DNA of 64,000 nt from Raphanus sativus (Eukaryota > Streptophyta > Magnoliopsida > Brassicales > Brassicaceae): assembly GCF_000801105.2 (NCBI RefSeq), contig NC_079516.1, positions 51,815,265 through 51,879,264 of the forward strand, in the 5' to 3' direction. The notes beneath the pieces were generated by a model that was not told the origin of the DNA, ran no database searches, and worked only from the letters and a program-made list of their open reading frames with translations. The position numbers and the translations under genes are program-made. Positions 24,251 to 35,300 of the stretch are shown piece by piece; position 1 is the stretch's first letter; the number at the start of each line of letters is the position of its first letter.

Positions 24251-24292
24251 TGTGATTAGTTAGATTTTTTTTTGACGACTGTGATTAGTTAG
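24251..24292. repeat. Micro-insertion with 13-bp direct repeats
   Basis: TGTGATTAGTTAG is at 24251-24263 and 24280-24292. Between them is ATTTTTTTTTGACGAC, or GTCGTC plus poly(A) on the other strand. Confidence 0.75.
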
Positions 24293-25386
24293 GTATGAAT
24301 GCGTAATCAGTTTAAAATGTGAAAGCTAAAATTTAGGCGATTAGTATGTTAAGAAAATTTAAATTTAGTTGTTAATTGCTATGTATTTGCCATGAAATCA
24401 TACCACCTAGATATTTGCCATCAAATATACATTACTCGATTTTATATAGATATGGGTAAATATTAATCAATATATAGGCTAACCAAATGGTTTTTAATTG
24501 TAGGTGAATTTGAAAATAAACCAAACAAACCGTCTGGTACAAACACTTGTTACAAAGTACAAACAATTGTTACAGTTTTGTTTTAACGATTTTATGTGTA
24601 TATTTGAAAGCACTTGTTACAATGTCCTTTTTTAAAAAAATCATGAGCAAACTAAATTATGGTTAGATAGAAGATAAATACTCTAACCATAGCACGGCCA
24701 ATAAAAATATCTTTTAAAAACGTATTGGGCTTTGAAAATGAGAGACCCGTGAATGCAAGATGAATATATATTTAATTAAAATTCTGTGTTTAATGACAGT
24801 GGCATTTTATTGTAAATAATAAGAAAAGTCAGGGTAAATTCTCATTTGTACTTCACTTTTAATAGGATAGATAACAAAAATTGTTTTGTCAAAAAAAAAG
24901 TTAGTTACGAACTTGTTATATTTTTCGCAAGAAAACATAGAATAAAATTATATAAAAAAAAACAGATAAAGACCAAAGATGAGACATATGCGGAAGGCTA
25001 AGTTAGTTGTTGGAGGCTGCTGTCTGAGTTACGCCGCCCTGGGGTACCCCCGACCTACTGTTGAAATCACCAAACAAAATGAGCGAGCTAGTTTTTTCTA
25101 TAATAATGTATAAAAATGAAGGTTTTCTAGATCCTTTTCTCCCAATTTTTTTATTTTGTAACTTCACCAGCTTGTTTTTGTACTCGAATAGGTACAAAGT
25201 GATACTAACCACTGTACTGATTCTTTAATTATATGTAGGAATTAACATTGATTATGGGCTTTAAAGTCTAACTAATACAAATTATTAAAGGATATTTGTA
25301 AACCTGCAACAAAAATTGATAATTGATGGCTGCTGATTGCTTGGCGATTATGGCAGCAAAAGTCAAGTCAGCCAAAGGGAGTAATC

Positions 25387-25421
25387 CGGTTAAGACGGTG
25401 GCCTCATGAATGTCTTAACCG
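25387..25421. repeat. Perfect 10-bp hairpin
   Basis: CGGTTAAGAC (25387-25396) and GTCTTAACCG (25412-25421) can pair around a 15-base loop. It may be chance or a relic of a transposon end. Confidence 0.5.
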
Positions 25422-25893
25422 AAAGTGGCCATGTGATTTTATAGTTGAGCAATGTGGAAGTGAGTATCAAAATCAAAATGTTTGTCTTCACCAAACTGTT
25501 TGAGCACGATAGTTCCAACATTTTGTTTTTATTGTTTTGTTGCCACCTTTGCATTTAAAATACCATTTTATTTGTTACCTTTCTTTTTAAAATGGTTGTG
25601 AACTCAGACGTTGGAGTAGACTTGGTGATTTCGATGGTCTTTCTTTTGTACTATTCGTAGTAAGGATAATATGGTATACGTATTTTTGCGTGGTTCATCA
25701 GAAGCTTAATATCTGAACTTGTAGGATTTTTTCTTTTTAAAGTTCCGGACCAACTTACCTTTTAGTGGCACATGTATCCGGTCTTGATTCCTATTAAGTT
25801 TACTTTTACCTCTTAATACGTTTCCCAAAGAAAATATAAACTAACTACGAGATTGTGAGATAGGGTGTAGTAAAAGTAAGGAGAATCATAGTT

Positions 25894-25935
25894 AAAGTAT
25901 TTTCTGGTTCCTTTCTCAAAAAGTATTTTCTGGTT
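25894..25935. repeat. Micro-insertion with 16-bp direct repeats
   Basis: AAAGTATTTTCTGGTT is at 25894-25909 and 25920-25935, with the 10-base spacer CCTTTCTCAA between. Confidence 0.65.
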
Positions 25936-27106
25936 TTATCACATTTTCTTTTAGAGCAAAACAATACTATATTAACAAAATTACAAACTAACAGTACCAA
26001 GAAATACTACTATCGTTCTTTTACTAGAAACCTCAATAACTATAGGTAGTAACTTCTGCGAATATACAATAGATATACATGTTTTCTTGATATAATATGT
26101 GACTAAGGTAAGTCAACACATTATGTATATTGTGTATTATATATTGTTGTCAGTTAGTCTTTCCGTGCATGTATCTAATGTAATCATCGGACAACTTTCA
26201 AGTTTGTTATGATGTTGATTTATTTTATTCAAGCTCAGAAAGTGTTGGTAAAAATTATCTAACTTATAAGACATACTTTATTGCTTTGTTGCTCTCTTTG
26301 GATAACCTAATCATCTTCGTTGCGTTTTACAAGTTGTTAAAATGTAACATAAAGTTTTGTTAAGTACGTAAGTAACATTTGTTTTGTTTTTGTGACATTA
26401 AAATGTGGTTTAGTAAACTAATCTAGTGGCAATCCATATGTCGATTACTATTTACTAATCAACGATTGTTAAAACCTAAAATGCAGCAGGAATTTTATAG
26501 CAATAACCATTGACAAATTGTTTTTGATTACAGAAATCTAATAGCTAGAATATTGTCAAGTCGCCGTTGATTAACTCGAAGCGACTTTAAATTCAATCAT
26601 ATGAAAAATTTGACGATTCCTTTTTCATAGTTTATATATTTATAGTTTTAATCATGCATGTTTTATACCTTCTAATTTGAATACATATTATAATTTGCAC
26701 AACCAGATACGCTTTTAGGGAGATATTATTTTCAAAATATGTGAAGATGTAGCTAGGTATCTTAACCAATTCTCAAAAATATATATGTGTGAATGTATAT
26801 CGTGCATGGTTTTCAAATTCGAACATAGAAGCTAGTATCAATTAACAGTTTATCTTACAAACCCATAAACTACTTGAAATTTATTGATTATACAGTAGAG
26901 CTATGAGAGCTCTCCAGCCTGCTAAGTCTCAAAATTCATTCTAATTAGTACCTCAATTTCTGTTATTGAATGAAAATTTAAAGACTTATCTTGTCCTATC
27001 ACTTTTATATAATGGTAGTTAATGACTTATTGTATATCTACTTGTATAGTCATTTTAAATGGGAACTAAAGCTAACCGTTGCTTTAGAAAAGTATATCAG
27101 ACACTA

Positions 27107-27182
27107 TTGACATATGAATAAGAATATAAGATAGTTTTAACTTTTAGTCATGCTTTGCAAAAGTATCTTATTCATATGTCAA
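27107..27182. repeat. 17-bp inverted repeat with 42-base loop
   Basis: TTGACATATGAATAAGA (27107-27123) is perfectly mirrored by TCTTATTCATATGTCAA (27166-27182). Short partial pairing (TAT/ATA) continues inside. It could fold as a stable stem-loop, or be a pair of transposon ends with a short body. No miRNA family is recognised. Confidence 0.6.
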
Positions 27183-27528
27183 AGTAATTTAAATTAGGGT
27201 TATCGCAAAGATAGCTCTAGATACACACTACGAAATCCCAAAAACTACTTTTAATCCAGTATGTCCCTATAGAGTTCATTTGTGGCACGCCTTTGACTAA
27301 GAGCATGTGCAATCCTTAGTTTGTACTGGTTCGATTTCCAATTTATTTTTTATCTTTTTATTAATTTTTTTCTTTTTTCGTCTAACTAAAGAAAATACAA
27401 ATTAATTATGGGCTACCATGTGTAGTGAGATCCGTGACACAGTAACAAAACTCAGCTGAAATCAATTTTTAAGTTATGATTTTTCGGCTTCGATCCAGCA
27501 CAGTCACCAAAAAATCAATATTTTAATA

Positions 27529-27767
27529 TTTCCTCTGTTTTTTAAAGATAGATGTTTTAGAAAAATAAATTGTTTCACAAAGATGTATTTTTTTATGTTT
27601 CCTATACAAAAATTGCAAATTTCAATAGAATTGATTGAATTTATTGAAAGATTATTGGTTAAAATGCATTGGAATTTGATAATTTCTAAAAATGATGTAT
27701 AGTTAATGTGTTTTTTTAATATGTGTGAAAACACCAAAACATACATCTTTAAAAAACAGAGGGAGTA
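27529..27767. mobile_element. Stowaway/Mariner-like MITE
   Basis: The left end CCTCTGTTTTTTAAAGATAG is mirrored by the right end, which in reverse complement reads CTCCCTCTGTTTTTTAAAGA. The flanks read TA. ATGTTTTAG and its mirrored form follow inside. It is about 238 bp and non-coding. Confidence 0.75.
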
Positions 27768-29103
27768 TATTTTTTTAAGATCAAGCCTACGTACCCCGCG
27801 GGGTGGTCTAATGACTAGGGAATCCCAGAACTATTTGAAGTGTTACTTGGTCGCAGTTGCTGTATGCCAGGGCAGTCAATGATGATCATATTAGTACGTG
27901 ATTGGTTGTTAGTTTTAGAGTAAAAGTTAAAAGACAATTTTTTTTTAACAGACGAAAAAATCAATCCTAGTTACCCCAACAATCCAATCAGATAGAAATG
28001 TGTTTTTTTTTATTTCTTTTCATTACTATTCCAAAAGAAGTAAATATAGACACATACTTTTTTTATATCGGTTGATCTGGTCGGTCCAAAAAACGTAACT
28101 AATGATACAAAGTGGATTACAATGCGAGTTTGAAATACCTTTTAACTAATATCAAAAGAGAACCGATCATCTGTTATGGTCCACCATATAAACTACTTAA
28201 ACCAAAACCCAAAACAATCACACTCATATAAGTTATCAAATGTTTACTGTTAGTGCTAGTTCTCAAAGGGAAAATGTATCAAATGTTTACTCTCATATCT
28301 ACATAAGAGTAAAATATTTACTCAATTTCTCTTTTTTCTATTTTTATTTTTCTTTCTTTTTCATCTAATTGATTTTCTCTCATTTACTCTTAACACTAAA
28401 CAATCACACTCATATAAATTATGGACAGTTCAAAACTGAGAAAGTTTGAAAATGAAGTTTAAAATAGTAGGAGAGATAAATATCCAGGAAGTGGGATAAA
28501 AGAAAGAACTACAATTTTTCTGCTGCTTCTTTGGGAAACATAACTCATTACACTACCTTTTTTCACGACATAAATTATTGTTTCTTTCCACGATTTAATA
28601 ATTTAATTTACATTTTCATTGCAGTTTGTATATATAGAAATATGTGTGTTACAGCAGCATTTTCGAATTTGTTTTAACTTTTTCTTTTTGCTAATAGGGA
28701 ATCTCATACCGAAACTGAAACCTATATTAATTTATGGGACATGTGAAAATTCAAAATCTTTACTAGTTAGGACATTTACATGTGAGCAACCATATCTAAA
28801 TCACTATCCAGTAAAACAAGTAGGAAAAGAATGTATGAAAATAGATTATGGAAATGATGAAAAATGATTATTTTATATCAAATTTAGTGAGGAACAAATT
28901 AATCTTTTAATTCTCTACAATAAAATAAATAATAAAGAATGAAAAACATTAACCAGTCTTTATGAATGATAAAATTTATTAGGAACATTAAAAAATACGT
29001 TATTGCTTTTCATTCTTTGGTAACCATTCATAGAATGAGAAATTAGAATTCTAATCGCCAACTAATAAAATAATTTGATTTATAGCTCAAATTGTCAGTT
29101 GCA

Positions 29104-29107
<4 letters not shown>
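27768..29107. other. Gene-free AT-rich DNA
   Basis: No coding structure is seen. The 82-codon ORF at 28619-28867 has no recognisable domain. The GC palindrome CCCCGCGGGG near 27,796 is followed by GGTGGTCTAATGACTAGG, which recalls a tRNA/SINE A-box, but no B-box follows. Confidence 0.4.
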
Positions 29108-29152
<45 letters not shown>

Positions 29153-29167
29153 GAGAGAGAGAGAGAT
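29108..29167. repeat. Compound (TA)n-(GA)n microsatellite
   Basis: About 19 TA units, interrupted once by TATG, then TATATA and a short GA run. Confidence 0.9.
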
Positions 29168-29836
29168 TTATTTTCATGTGATAATCCTTTCCTTTTCTAC
29201 ACATATGTGATGGTAATTCGTGTAGTTAACATGTGATGTGCCACAATGCCACTAAGTTAGTTGTAATTTAATGTGTATCAGGCAAAGCATGAGGAAAAAC
29301 AGGTAAATTATTTTTATTGTGTTATTACTTATTACCATTTTTAGCCCTAAATAATGCACCATAAAGACATGAGTAAAAAAAGTTTAAATTAAACTTCTCA
29401 ATTTCAAAAAAAAAAGTTAAAAAGTATTTTGATTCTGCTAATCTTCCACCCTAAATATTAGCATTCCAATCACGACTAGGAAAACGCTGCAATGCCACCG
29501 AGTTTAATCCCACATGCTATAATTCTGATCATTGAGATTTCACATGCACTCTTAACTTATATGTCGTCATGTACACATAATGGGAAATGATACATACTGT
29601 AGTGTATGTTAGAGGACTATTAGAACATAGCTATGAATAATATGGATATTTGGAGTAGAATAAGTAGTATAGTAGTGTACTAAGTACGGTCCAATAAAAT
29701 GTAATGAAATTGGTATGTGGATATTGTATGATATATACTTGTTTATGATGGAATAGACGATGCATTATTTTTTTTTTTGTTAATTATGCAGCACGGCTAA
29801 ATTTTTTAAACATACTAAAATTGATGTTAAATTTAT

Positions 29837-29878
29837 TTACTACAGTACTTAGTTAAAAAAAAACTAATTACTACAGTA
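29837..29878. repeat. Micro-insertion with 11-bp direct repeats
   Basis: TTACTACAGTA is at 29837-29847 and 29868-29878. The spacer is CTTAGTT, an A tract and CTAA. Confidence 0.6.
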
Positions 29879-30064
29879 GAGAAGTGTGAAGTGAGTCGAC
29901 GCGGTGTCTTACACCGAGTCACAACACGCAACCTCGCATCACATGTTTTTATATCGCAAATCAAAGTCGTTGTTAGTTTTTGTTATCTATTGTAGTTTAG
30001 TTTAGTTGAACTTGGTATCATAACTCGGTTTCATCTTCAAAAACAGCTGTCTCTCTATTGATGA

Positions 30065-30096
30065 TGAAGTGTTCTTTTTTTTTGGTGAAGTGTTCT
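30065..30096. repeat. Micro-insertion with 11-bp direct repeats
   Basis: TGAAGTGTTCT is at 30065-30075 and 30086-30096, separated by a T tract ending GG (CC plus poly(A) on the other strand). Confidence 0.75.
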
Positions 30097-30119
30097 TATG
30101 TCAGCCATTTTAGGACATT

Positions 30120-30164
30120 TGACTTTACTTGCTTGTTTTTTTTTAAATGACTTTACTTGCTTGT
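30120..30164. repeat. Micro-insertion with 17-bp direct repeats
   Basis: TGACTTTACTTGCTTGT is at 30120-30136 and 30148-30164, separated only by TTTTTTTTAAA. It lies 24 bases from the previous micro-insertion. Confidence 0.8.
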
Positions 30165-30911
30165 AATAATTCTTTTCTGTACATGTTTTGTTTGTAATTA
30201 TATTAACTAGCCTTACGAGTTACTATATATGGTGTGTTAGCAGTAAGTGTTTCTTACCACCTATTTATTTTATTTCCATTTCTATGATGATGACTTTGAA
30301 AATTTTAGGAACGTTCTGGCAGCATCTGTAATATGCGCATGATCTGAAAACTTGTGGTCCTCTTCCCATAAATTTCGCGCACCAACATGTTCAATCTGTT
30401 TGTCGCGTAATCATATTTTTACGTACTTCATAGTTTTCTTTTGACTGTAAAATACTAAAATTTACAGTAAAAAAATGTTAATTTTTTTGTGCACAAAAAG
30501 AAAAAAATTTACATAACACTACAGAATGTCGGTAGAAAATAAATAATTAAATATACAATCGGGTAGATCATAGATGTCATTGTGATTAACATAGCTTAAC
30601 ACGCATCCAATAGTAGCATTTATTTTAAAGAAAATTTACAATGATCTATTAGAATTAGTTTGGCTTATTTTATTTCAATCGGGTGGTTGAAGATTAGTTT
30701 TCTAAGACCATCCGCAACAGCAGTCCTTGTTCAATCCTTAACCTTCTCTTTCTTCCTTGATAAAATATAATAATAATATTTTGTCAGAAATAACCAAGGA
30801 TCAATCCTTCAATAGGGATTGGAAGGACTTGATCCTTGACCTTCTCTTTCTTCCTCTCTCTCTCTATCTCTCCTCCCTAGCTCTCTCTCAATCTCTTCTC
30901 CGTTTGCGTTC

Positions 30912-30960
30912 TCTTCTCCTTCTTCTCTTTTTTTTTTGAAAAATTCTTCTCCTTCTTCTC
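30912..30960. repeat. Micro-insertion with 16-bp direct repeats inside the TIR element
   Basis: TCTTCTCCTTCTTCTC is at 30912-30927 and 30945-30960, separated by a T tract ending GAAAAAT. The pyrimidine-rich context makes slippage a fair alternative. Confidence 0.5.
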
Positions 30961-31004
30961 GTTACGGACTCGTCGGAGACCGAATCGCACCGGACGGTTT
31001 GAGT

Positions 31005-31066
31005 AAATCGGAGCTGATTTGATGGAGAGTAAATCGGAGCTGATTTGATGAGAGTAAATTGGAGCT
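31005..31066. repeat. 26-bp tandem repeat, about 2.5 units
   Basis: AGTAAATCGGAGCTGATTTG recurs after GATGG or GATG spacers; the third unit is partial and changed (AGTAAATTGGAGC). It lies within the TIR element. Confidence 0.7.
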
Positions 31067-31282
31067 TGTACGGCTCTGGGAGATCACGGCGAGGGAAGCT
31101 CCCTCACGACTGTAACGGGACGATATGTAACAGTTGAAGTGGATCAGGAACGGCTGTAACAGTTGAAGTGGATGATCAAGGTACATGCACATAACTTGTT
31201 TGATGAAATTACTCAGAGAGTTTTTTAAATCAGCTAAGAGGTTTATTCTAAATCATTGCAGAGTTAGAGAACTGGGAAGTTT

Positions 31283-31589
31283 GTGTATATTGTGGACTTG
31301 GATGTGAAGACGCTACTTGAGTTACAGCCTCGCGCTCATGATTTTATATTCCGGTTAGGCCCAAGCTTGGACTCGTTGAGCATCTTCCTCCTGAGAACTC
31401 TGTTTCTGGTGACTTGATCAGTATAGTAAACGAGTGTAGAAAAACCACCAACAGTGATGCAGAGAGCATGAACCTGTGGTTATCAACGACAATGGAGGAG
31501 GAGGAAGAAGCAAACCGAGGATTGCAGTTGTTGGTGGTGGTCCGTCTGGTTTGTTTGCAGCTTTTGTTCTTGCAGAATTTGGTGCTGAT
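31283..31589 (+). pseudogene. Fragment of FAD/NAD(P)-dependent oxidoreductase, captured and frameshifted
   Basis: Three reading frames in series resemble consecutive parts of one protein: VYIVDLDVKTLLELQPRAHD, then EHLPPENSVSGDLISIVNEC with DAESMNLWLSTTMEE, then KPRIAVVGGGPSGLFAAFVL with AEFGAD. The last is a Rossmann dinucleotide-binding motif (GGGPSG) typical of FAD-dependent dehydrogenases. From memory it is close to the plastid protein encoded by At4g30720 (PDE327). At least two frameshifts separate the pieces, and both gene ends are missing. The fragment sits inside a TIR element, so it was probably captured. A second open stretch (MEELKTEVPNSLLEPSRRVE, about 31,690) may come from another source. 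Confidence 0.75.
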
Positions 31590-32222
31590 ATAATGTCAGG
31601 ATCTATTCTCAGGGAGAGATATAATGCCAAGAATTGGAGTTGAGCAGAGAGAAGAAGGTCCATTATCAGCCTTACAATTCAAGAAACAGAAATGGAGGAG
31701 CTTAAAACAGAGGTACCAAACTCTCTTCTGGAACCAAGTCGTAGGGTAGAGAAATTGCAATCTGTCTTGCTCTCAAACTGTGATGATTCACAAACCAAAA
31801 GCTTAACTAATTAGATCTGTCATACGTAGTTTGCTCAATTTTTCAATACCACTTGTTGTTGGTAGGCAATGGGTTGAATGTAATTAGACTTGTGTGCATA
31901 TAGTATAACAAAGTTTAAATTCCTAAGGACTCTATATTGAATTACACCATTAGACAACATTTTAGGGTAAAATCCTTAACTATTCAAAAAGCAAAATATA
32001 TATATATTATATTGCTAAGGACTCCAATGGTGGGTAACACCATTGGAGTTGCTCTAAGACAGAGGAAATTTCCTGATTATTTTCTAATATAAATCTAACA
32101 AAACCAATAATTGCCAGCTAATAGCGAAATTAAAATAACAAACCTATAGGGCGAAAAGAGACGTAAGATATTGAATCGGTCACTCATGAAAAAATCCCAC
32201 CTCTAACGACTACGTTTTTCAC

Positions 32223-32229
32223 TATAAAA
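32223..32229 (+). promoter_or_regulatory. TATA box of extensin gene
   Basis: TATAAAA lies 151 bases before the ATG, followed by a CT/CTT-rich leader. This region is upstream of the duplicated unit, so the second extensin copy lacks it. Confidence 0.6.
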
Positions 32230-32373
32230 CAATCTTCTCCATGCAGAAACACAATAATCAATCACTTCTTCTTCATCTTCTTCAAACGTTAAAACATTTT
32301 TTCTCCAAACTTTTCTCGCACTAATAATTTTGAGAAAATCCTTAGCAGCCGGTGAAAATTATCCAGTGAAACA

Positions 32374-35300
32374 ATGGCGACTCCGGCATGGAGTCATGCC
32401 AAGGTTCAATGGGTAGTTGCCATATTGGCGTTACTCGTTGGTTCGGCAATAGCTACAGAACCTTACTATTATAGCTCTCCTCCACCACCCTATGAGTATA
32501 AGTCTCCACCGCCTCCGGTTAAATCTCCTCCACCTCCATATGAATACAAATCTCCTCCCCCTCCGGTTAACTCTCCTCCACCACCGTATTACTATCATTC
32601 ACCGCCGCCGCCGGTAAAATCTCCTCCCCCTCCTTATGTATATCACTCTCCTCCTCCTCCGGTGAAGTCTCCTCCACCACCTTATTACTACCACTCTCCA
32701 CCACCACCCGTGAAATCTCCTCCCCCTCCTTATGTATATCACTCTCCTCCTCCTCCGGTTAAGTCTCCTCCACCACCGTATTACTATCACTCTCCACCAC
32801 CGCCGGTGAAATCTCCTCCACCACCATATTATTACCATTCTCCACCACCACCGGTTAAATCTCCACCGCCACCATACTACTATCACTCGCCACCACCTCC
32901 GGTCAAATCTCCACCGCCACCATACTACTACCACTCTCCACCTCCTCCGGTCAAGTCTCCTCCGCCACCATATTACTACCATTCTCCACCTCCTCCGGTC
33001 AAATCTCCACCACCACCATACTACTACCACTCTCCACCTCCTCCGGTCAAGTCTCCACCACCACCATACTACTATCACTCTCCACCTCCTCCGGTCAAAT
33101 CTCCACCACCACCATACTATTACCACTCTCCACCTCCTCCGGTCAAGTCTCCACCACCACCGTACTACTACCATTCTCCTCCTCCTCCGGTGAAGTCTCC
33201 ACCACCACCGTATTACTACCACTCTCCTCCTCCTCCGGTTAAATCTCCACCACCACCACCACCATACTACTATCACTCTCCACCACCACCGGTCAAATCC
33301 CCACCACCACCATATTATTACCACTCTCCTCCTCCTCCAGTTAAGTCACCACCTCCACCTTACTATTACTCATCCCCACCACCACCAAAGTCTTACCCTC
33401 CACCATACTACTACTCATCTCCTCCACCGCCACCAAAGTCGTACTCGCCACCGTACTACTACTCATCACCACCACCTCCGGTGTCATACCCCCATCCTCA
33501 CCCACACCCACATCCACTTGTCTTCAAAGTTGTAGGTAAAGTGTATTGTTACAGATGTTATGACTGGACTTACCCCAAAAAGTCCCACGATAAGAAGCAT
33601 CTCAAAGGTAATTAAGTGTTCCACATTCAATAATTAATGTCTTAATCGTAGATTTCTTAATTATTTAAACAAAATATTATCTTGATGATTATATGATGAT
33701 TATAGGCTTATAAGTAGGATTTAAATAACAAGCATAAATGTATCGTACAGTGATCGTTGCATCCTTGCATTGCATGAAGTCTAGATTATTTATTAATGGA
33801 GAAAAGAAAACGATTTAGTCAAGAAAAAGACAAGAATCTGTTATTGGCTTAAACAATCCAAAGAGATCAAACAAGCAAAATTGATTTAGTAGATACCAAC
33901 TAAAAGGACACAAATTGATACTTAAATAATTTTATTTTTTGCCATATATAGGTGCTGTTGTGGAAGTGACTTGTAAGGCCGGTGATAAGACAGTAAAGGC
34001 ATACGGAAAGACTAAAATCAACGGTAAATATGCAATCACCGTTAAGGGATACAACTACCTTAAATACGGTGGCGAAGTCTGCACGGCCAAGCTTCACGCG
34101 CCGCCTAAAGGCTCACCGTGTAACATTCCTACAAGTTACCATATGGGTAACAAAGGTGCAAAACTTCATGTGAAATCAAAGACAAAGCACGAGGTTGTGC
34201 TCTATGCCAAGTCCTTCGCTTATGCACCTAAGAAACCTTACGGAGAATGCCACAAACCAGCTCCTTACCATCCTCCTTACTACTACAAATCTCCACCACC
34301 ACCATCTCCGGTTTACTACTACAAGTCACCACCACCACCGACTCCTACCTATGTCTACAAATCTCCACCACCACCAACTCCGACTTACGTCTACAAGTCA
34401 CCGCCTCCTCCTCCAACCCCAACATATGTTTACAAGTCTCCTCCACCACCAACCCCAACTTACGTTTACAAATCACCACCACCACCGACTCCAACTTACG
34501 TCTACAAGTCGCCTCCTCCACCTACCCCAACTTACGTCTACAAATCACCACCACCACCAACTCCAACTTACGTCTACAAGTCGCCTCCTCCACCTACCCC
34601 AACTTATGTTTACAAATCACCACCACCACCGACTCCGACATATGTTTACAAGTCTCCACCGCCGCCAACTCCGACATATGTTTACAAGTCTCCACCGCCA
34701 CCAACTCCAACTTATGTTTACAAGTCGCCACCTCCACCAACCCCTACATATATCTATAAGTCACCACCTCCACCTACTCCGACCTACGTCTACAAGTCAC
34801 CACCACCTCCAACTCACACTCCTACACCGTATTACTACCATTCTCCACCACCACCGGTAAAGTCTCCTCCACCTCCGTATTACTACCATTCACCACCACC
34901 ACCAGTTAAATCCCCACCACCACCATACTACTATCACTCACCACCTCCGCCGGTCAAGTCTCCTCCACCACCATATTACTACCATTCACCACCCCCTCCC
35001 GTGAAATCTCCTCCCCCACCTTACTACTACCATTCGCCACCCCCTCCAGTGAAGTCTCCTCCTCCACCTTACTACTATCACTCCCCACCTCCTCCAGTGA
35101 AATCACCACCACCACCATATTACTACCACTCTTCGCCACCTCCCGTGAAATCTCCACCACCACCATACTATTACCACTCACCACCCCCTCCAGTAAAATC
35201 ACCCCCACCACCATATTACTATCACTCCCCACCTCCTCCAGTGAAATCCCCACCACCACCATACTACTACCACTCTCCACCACCACCGGTGAAATCCCCA

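Larger units (their letters stand above)
24293..27100. other. Gene-free DNA with a possible decayed exon
   Basis: No full gene is supported. On the minus strand, 25,300-25,410 is unusually GC-rich and open for about 36 codons (HEATVLTGLLPLADLTFAAI...), ending at CAG|GT. A second GC-rich segment (25,005-25,062) follows a good acceptor (TTTCAACAG). They could be remnants of a gene on the minus strand, but no family is recognised and phase continuity is not shown. Confidence 0.3.
30706..32054 (+). mobile_element. Pack-type TIR element (PIF/Harbinger-like) carrying a gene fragment
   Basis: The left end GACCATCCGCAACAGCAGTC and the right end in reverse complement, GAGCAACTCCAATGGTGTTA, form degenerate inverted repeats. 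TAA flanks both sides (30703-30705 and 32055-32057). Inner words such as CAATCCTTAACC and its mirrored form recur near both ends. The 1.35-kb body is much GC-richer in the middle (30,960-31,700) and holds a decayed oxidoreductase fragment. No transposase is seen. The combination fits gene-fragment capture by a non-autonomous DNA transposon. Confidence 0.7.

Noticed and set aside
25003..25212. ORF with GDFN and GVPQG, which recall LINE endonuclease and reverse transcriptase motifs
   Set aside because: The two motifs are only a few residues apart, while in a LINE they are hundreds apart; no other LINE motif is near.
27790..27880. tRNA-like GGTGGTCTAATGACTAGG after a CCCCGCGGGG palindrome
   Set aside because: No B-box (GGTTCGANNCC) or cloverleaf could be found; at most a weak SINE-like trace.
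15579..32373. LTR retrotransposon to explain the long gene-free interval
   Set aside because: No pair of long direct repeats, primer-binding site or gag-pol reading frame was seen.
32599..33324. 241-codon minus-strand ORF rich in Trp/Arg/Val (also at 44,434-45,153)
   Set aside because: It is the reverse complement of the extensin CCN repeats and stays open only because the repeat lacks stops in that frame.
34195..34860. His/Leu/Thr- and Ser/Thr-rich + strand ORFs of 170-221 codons within the extensin second arm
   Set aside because: They are out-of-frame readings of the same proline repeats, with no start context or family motif.
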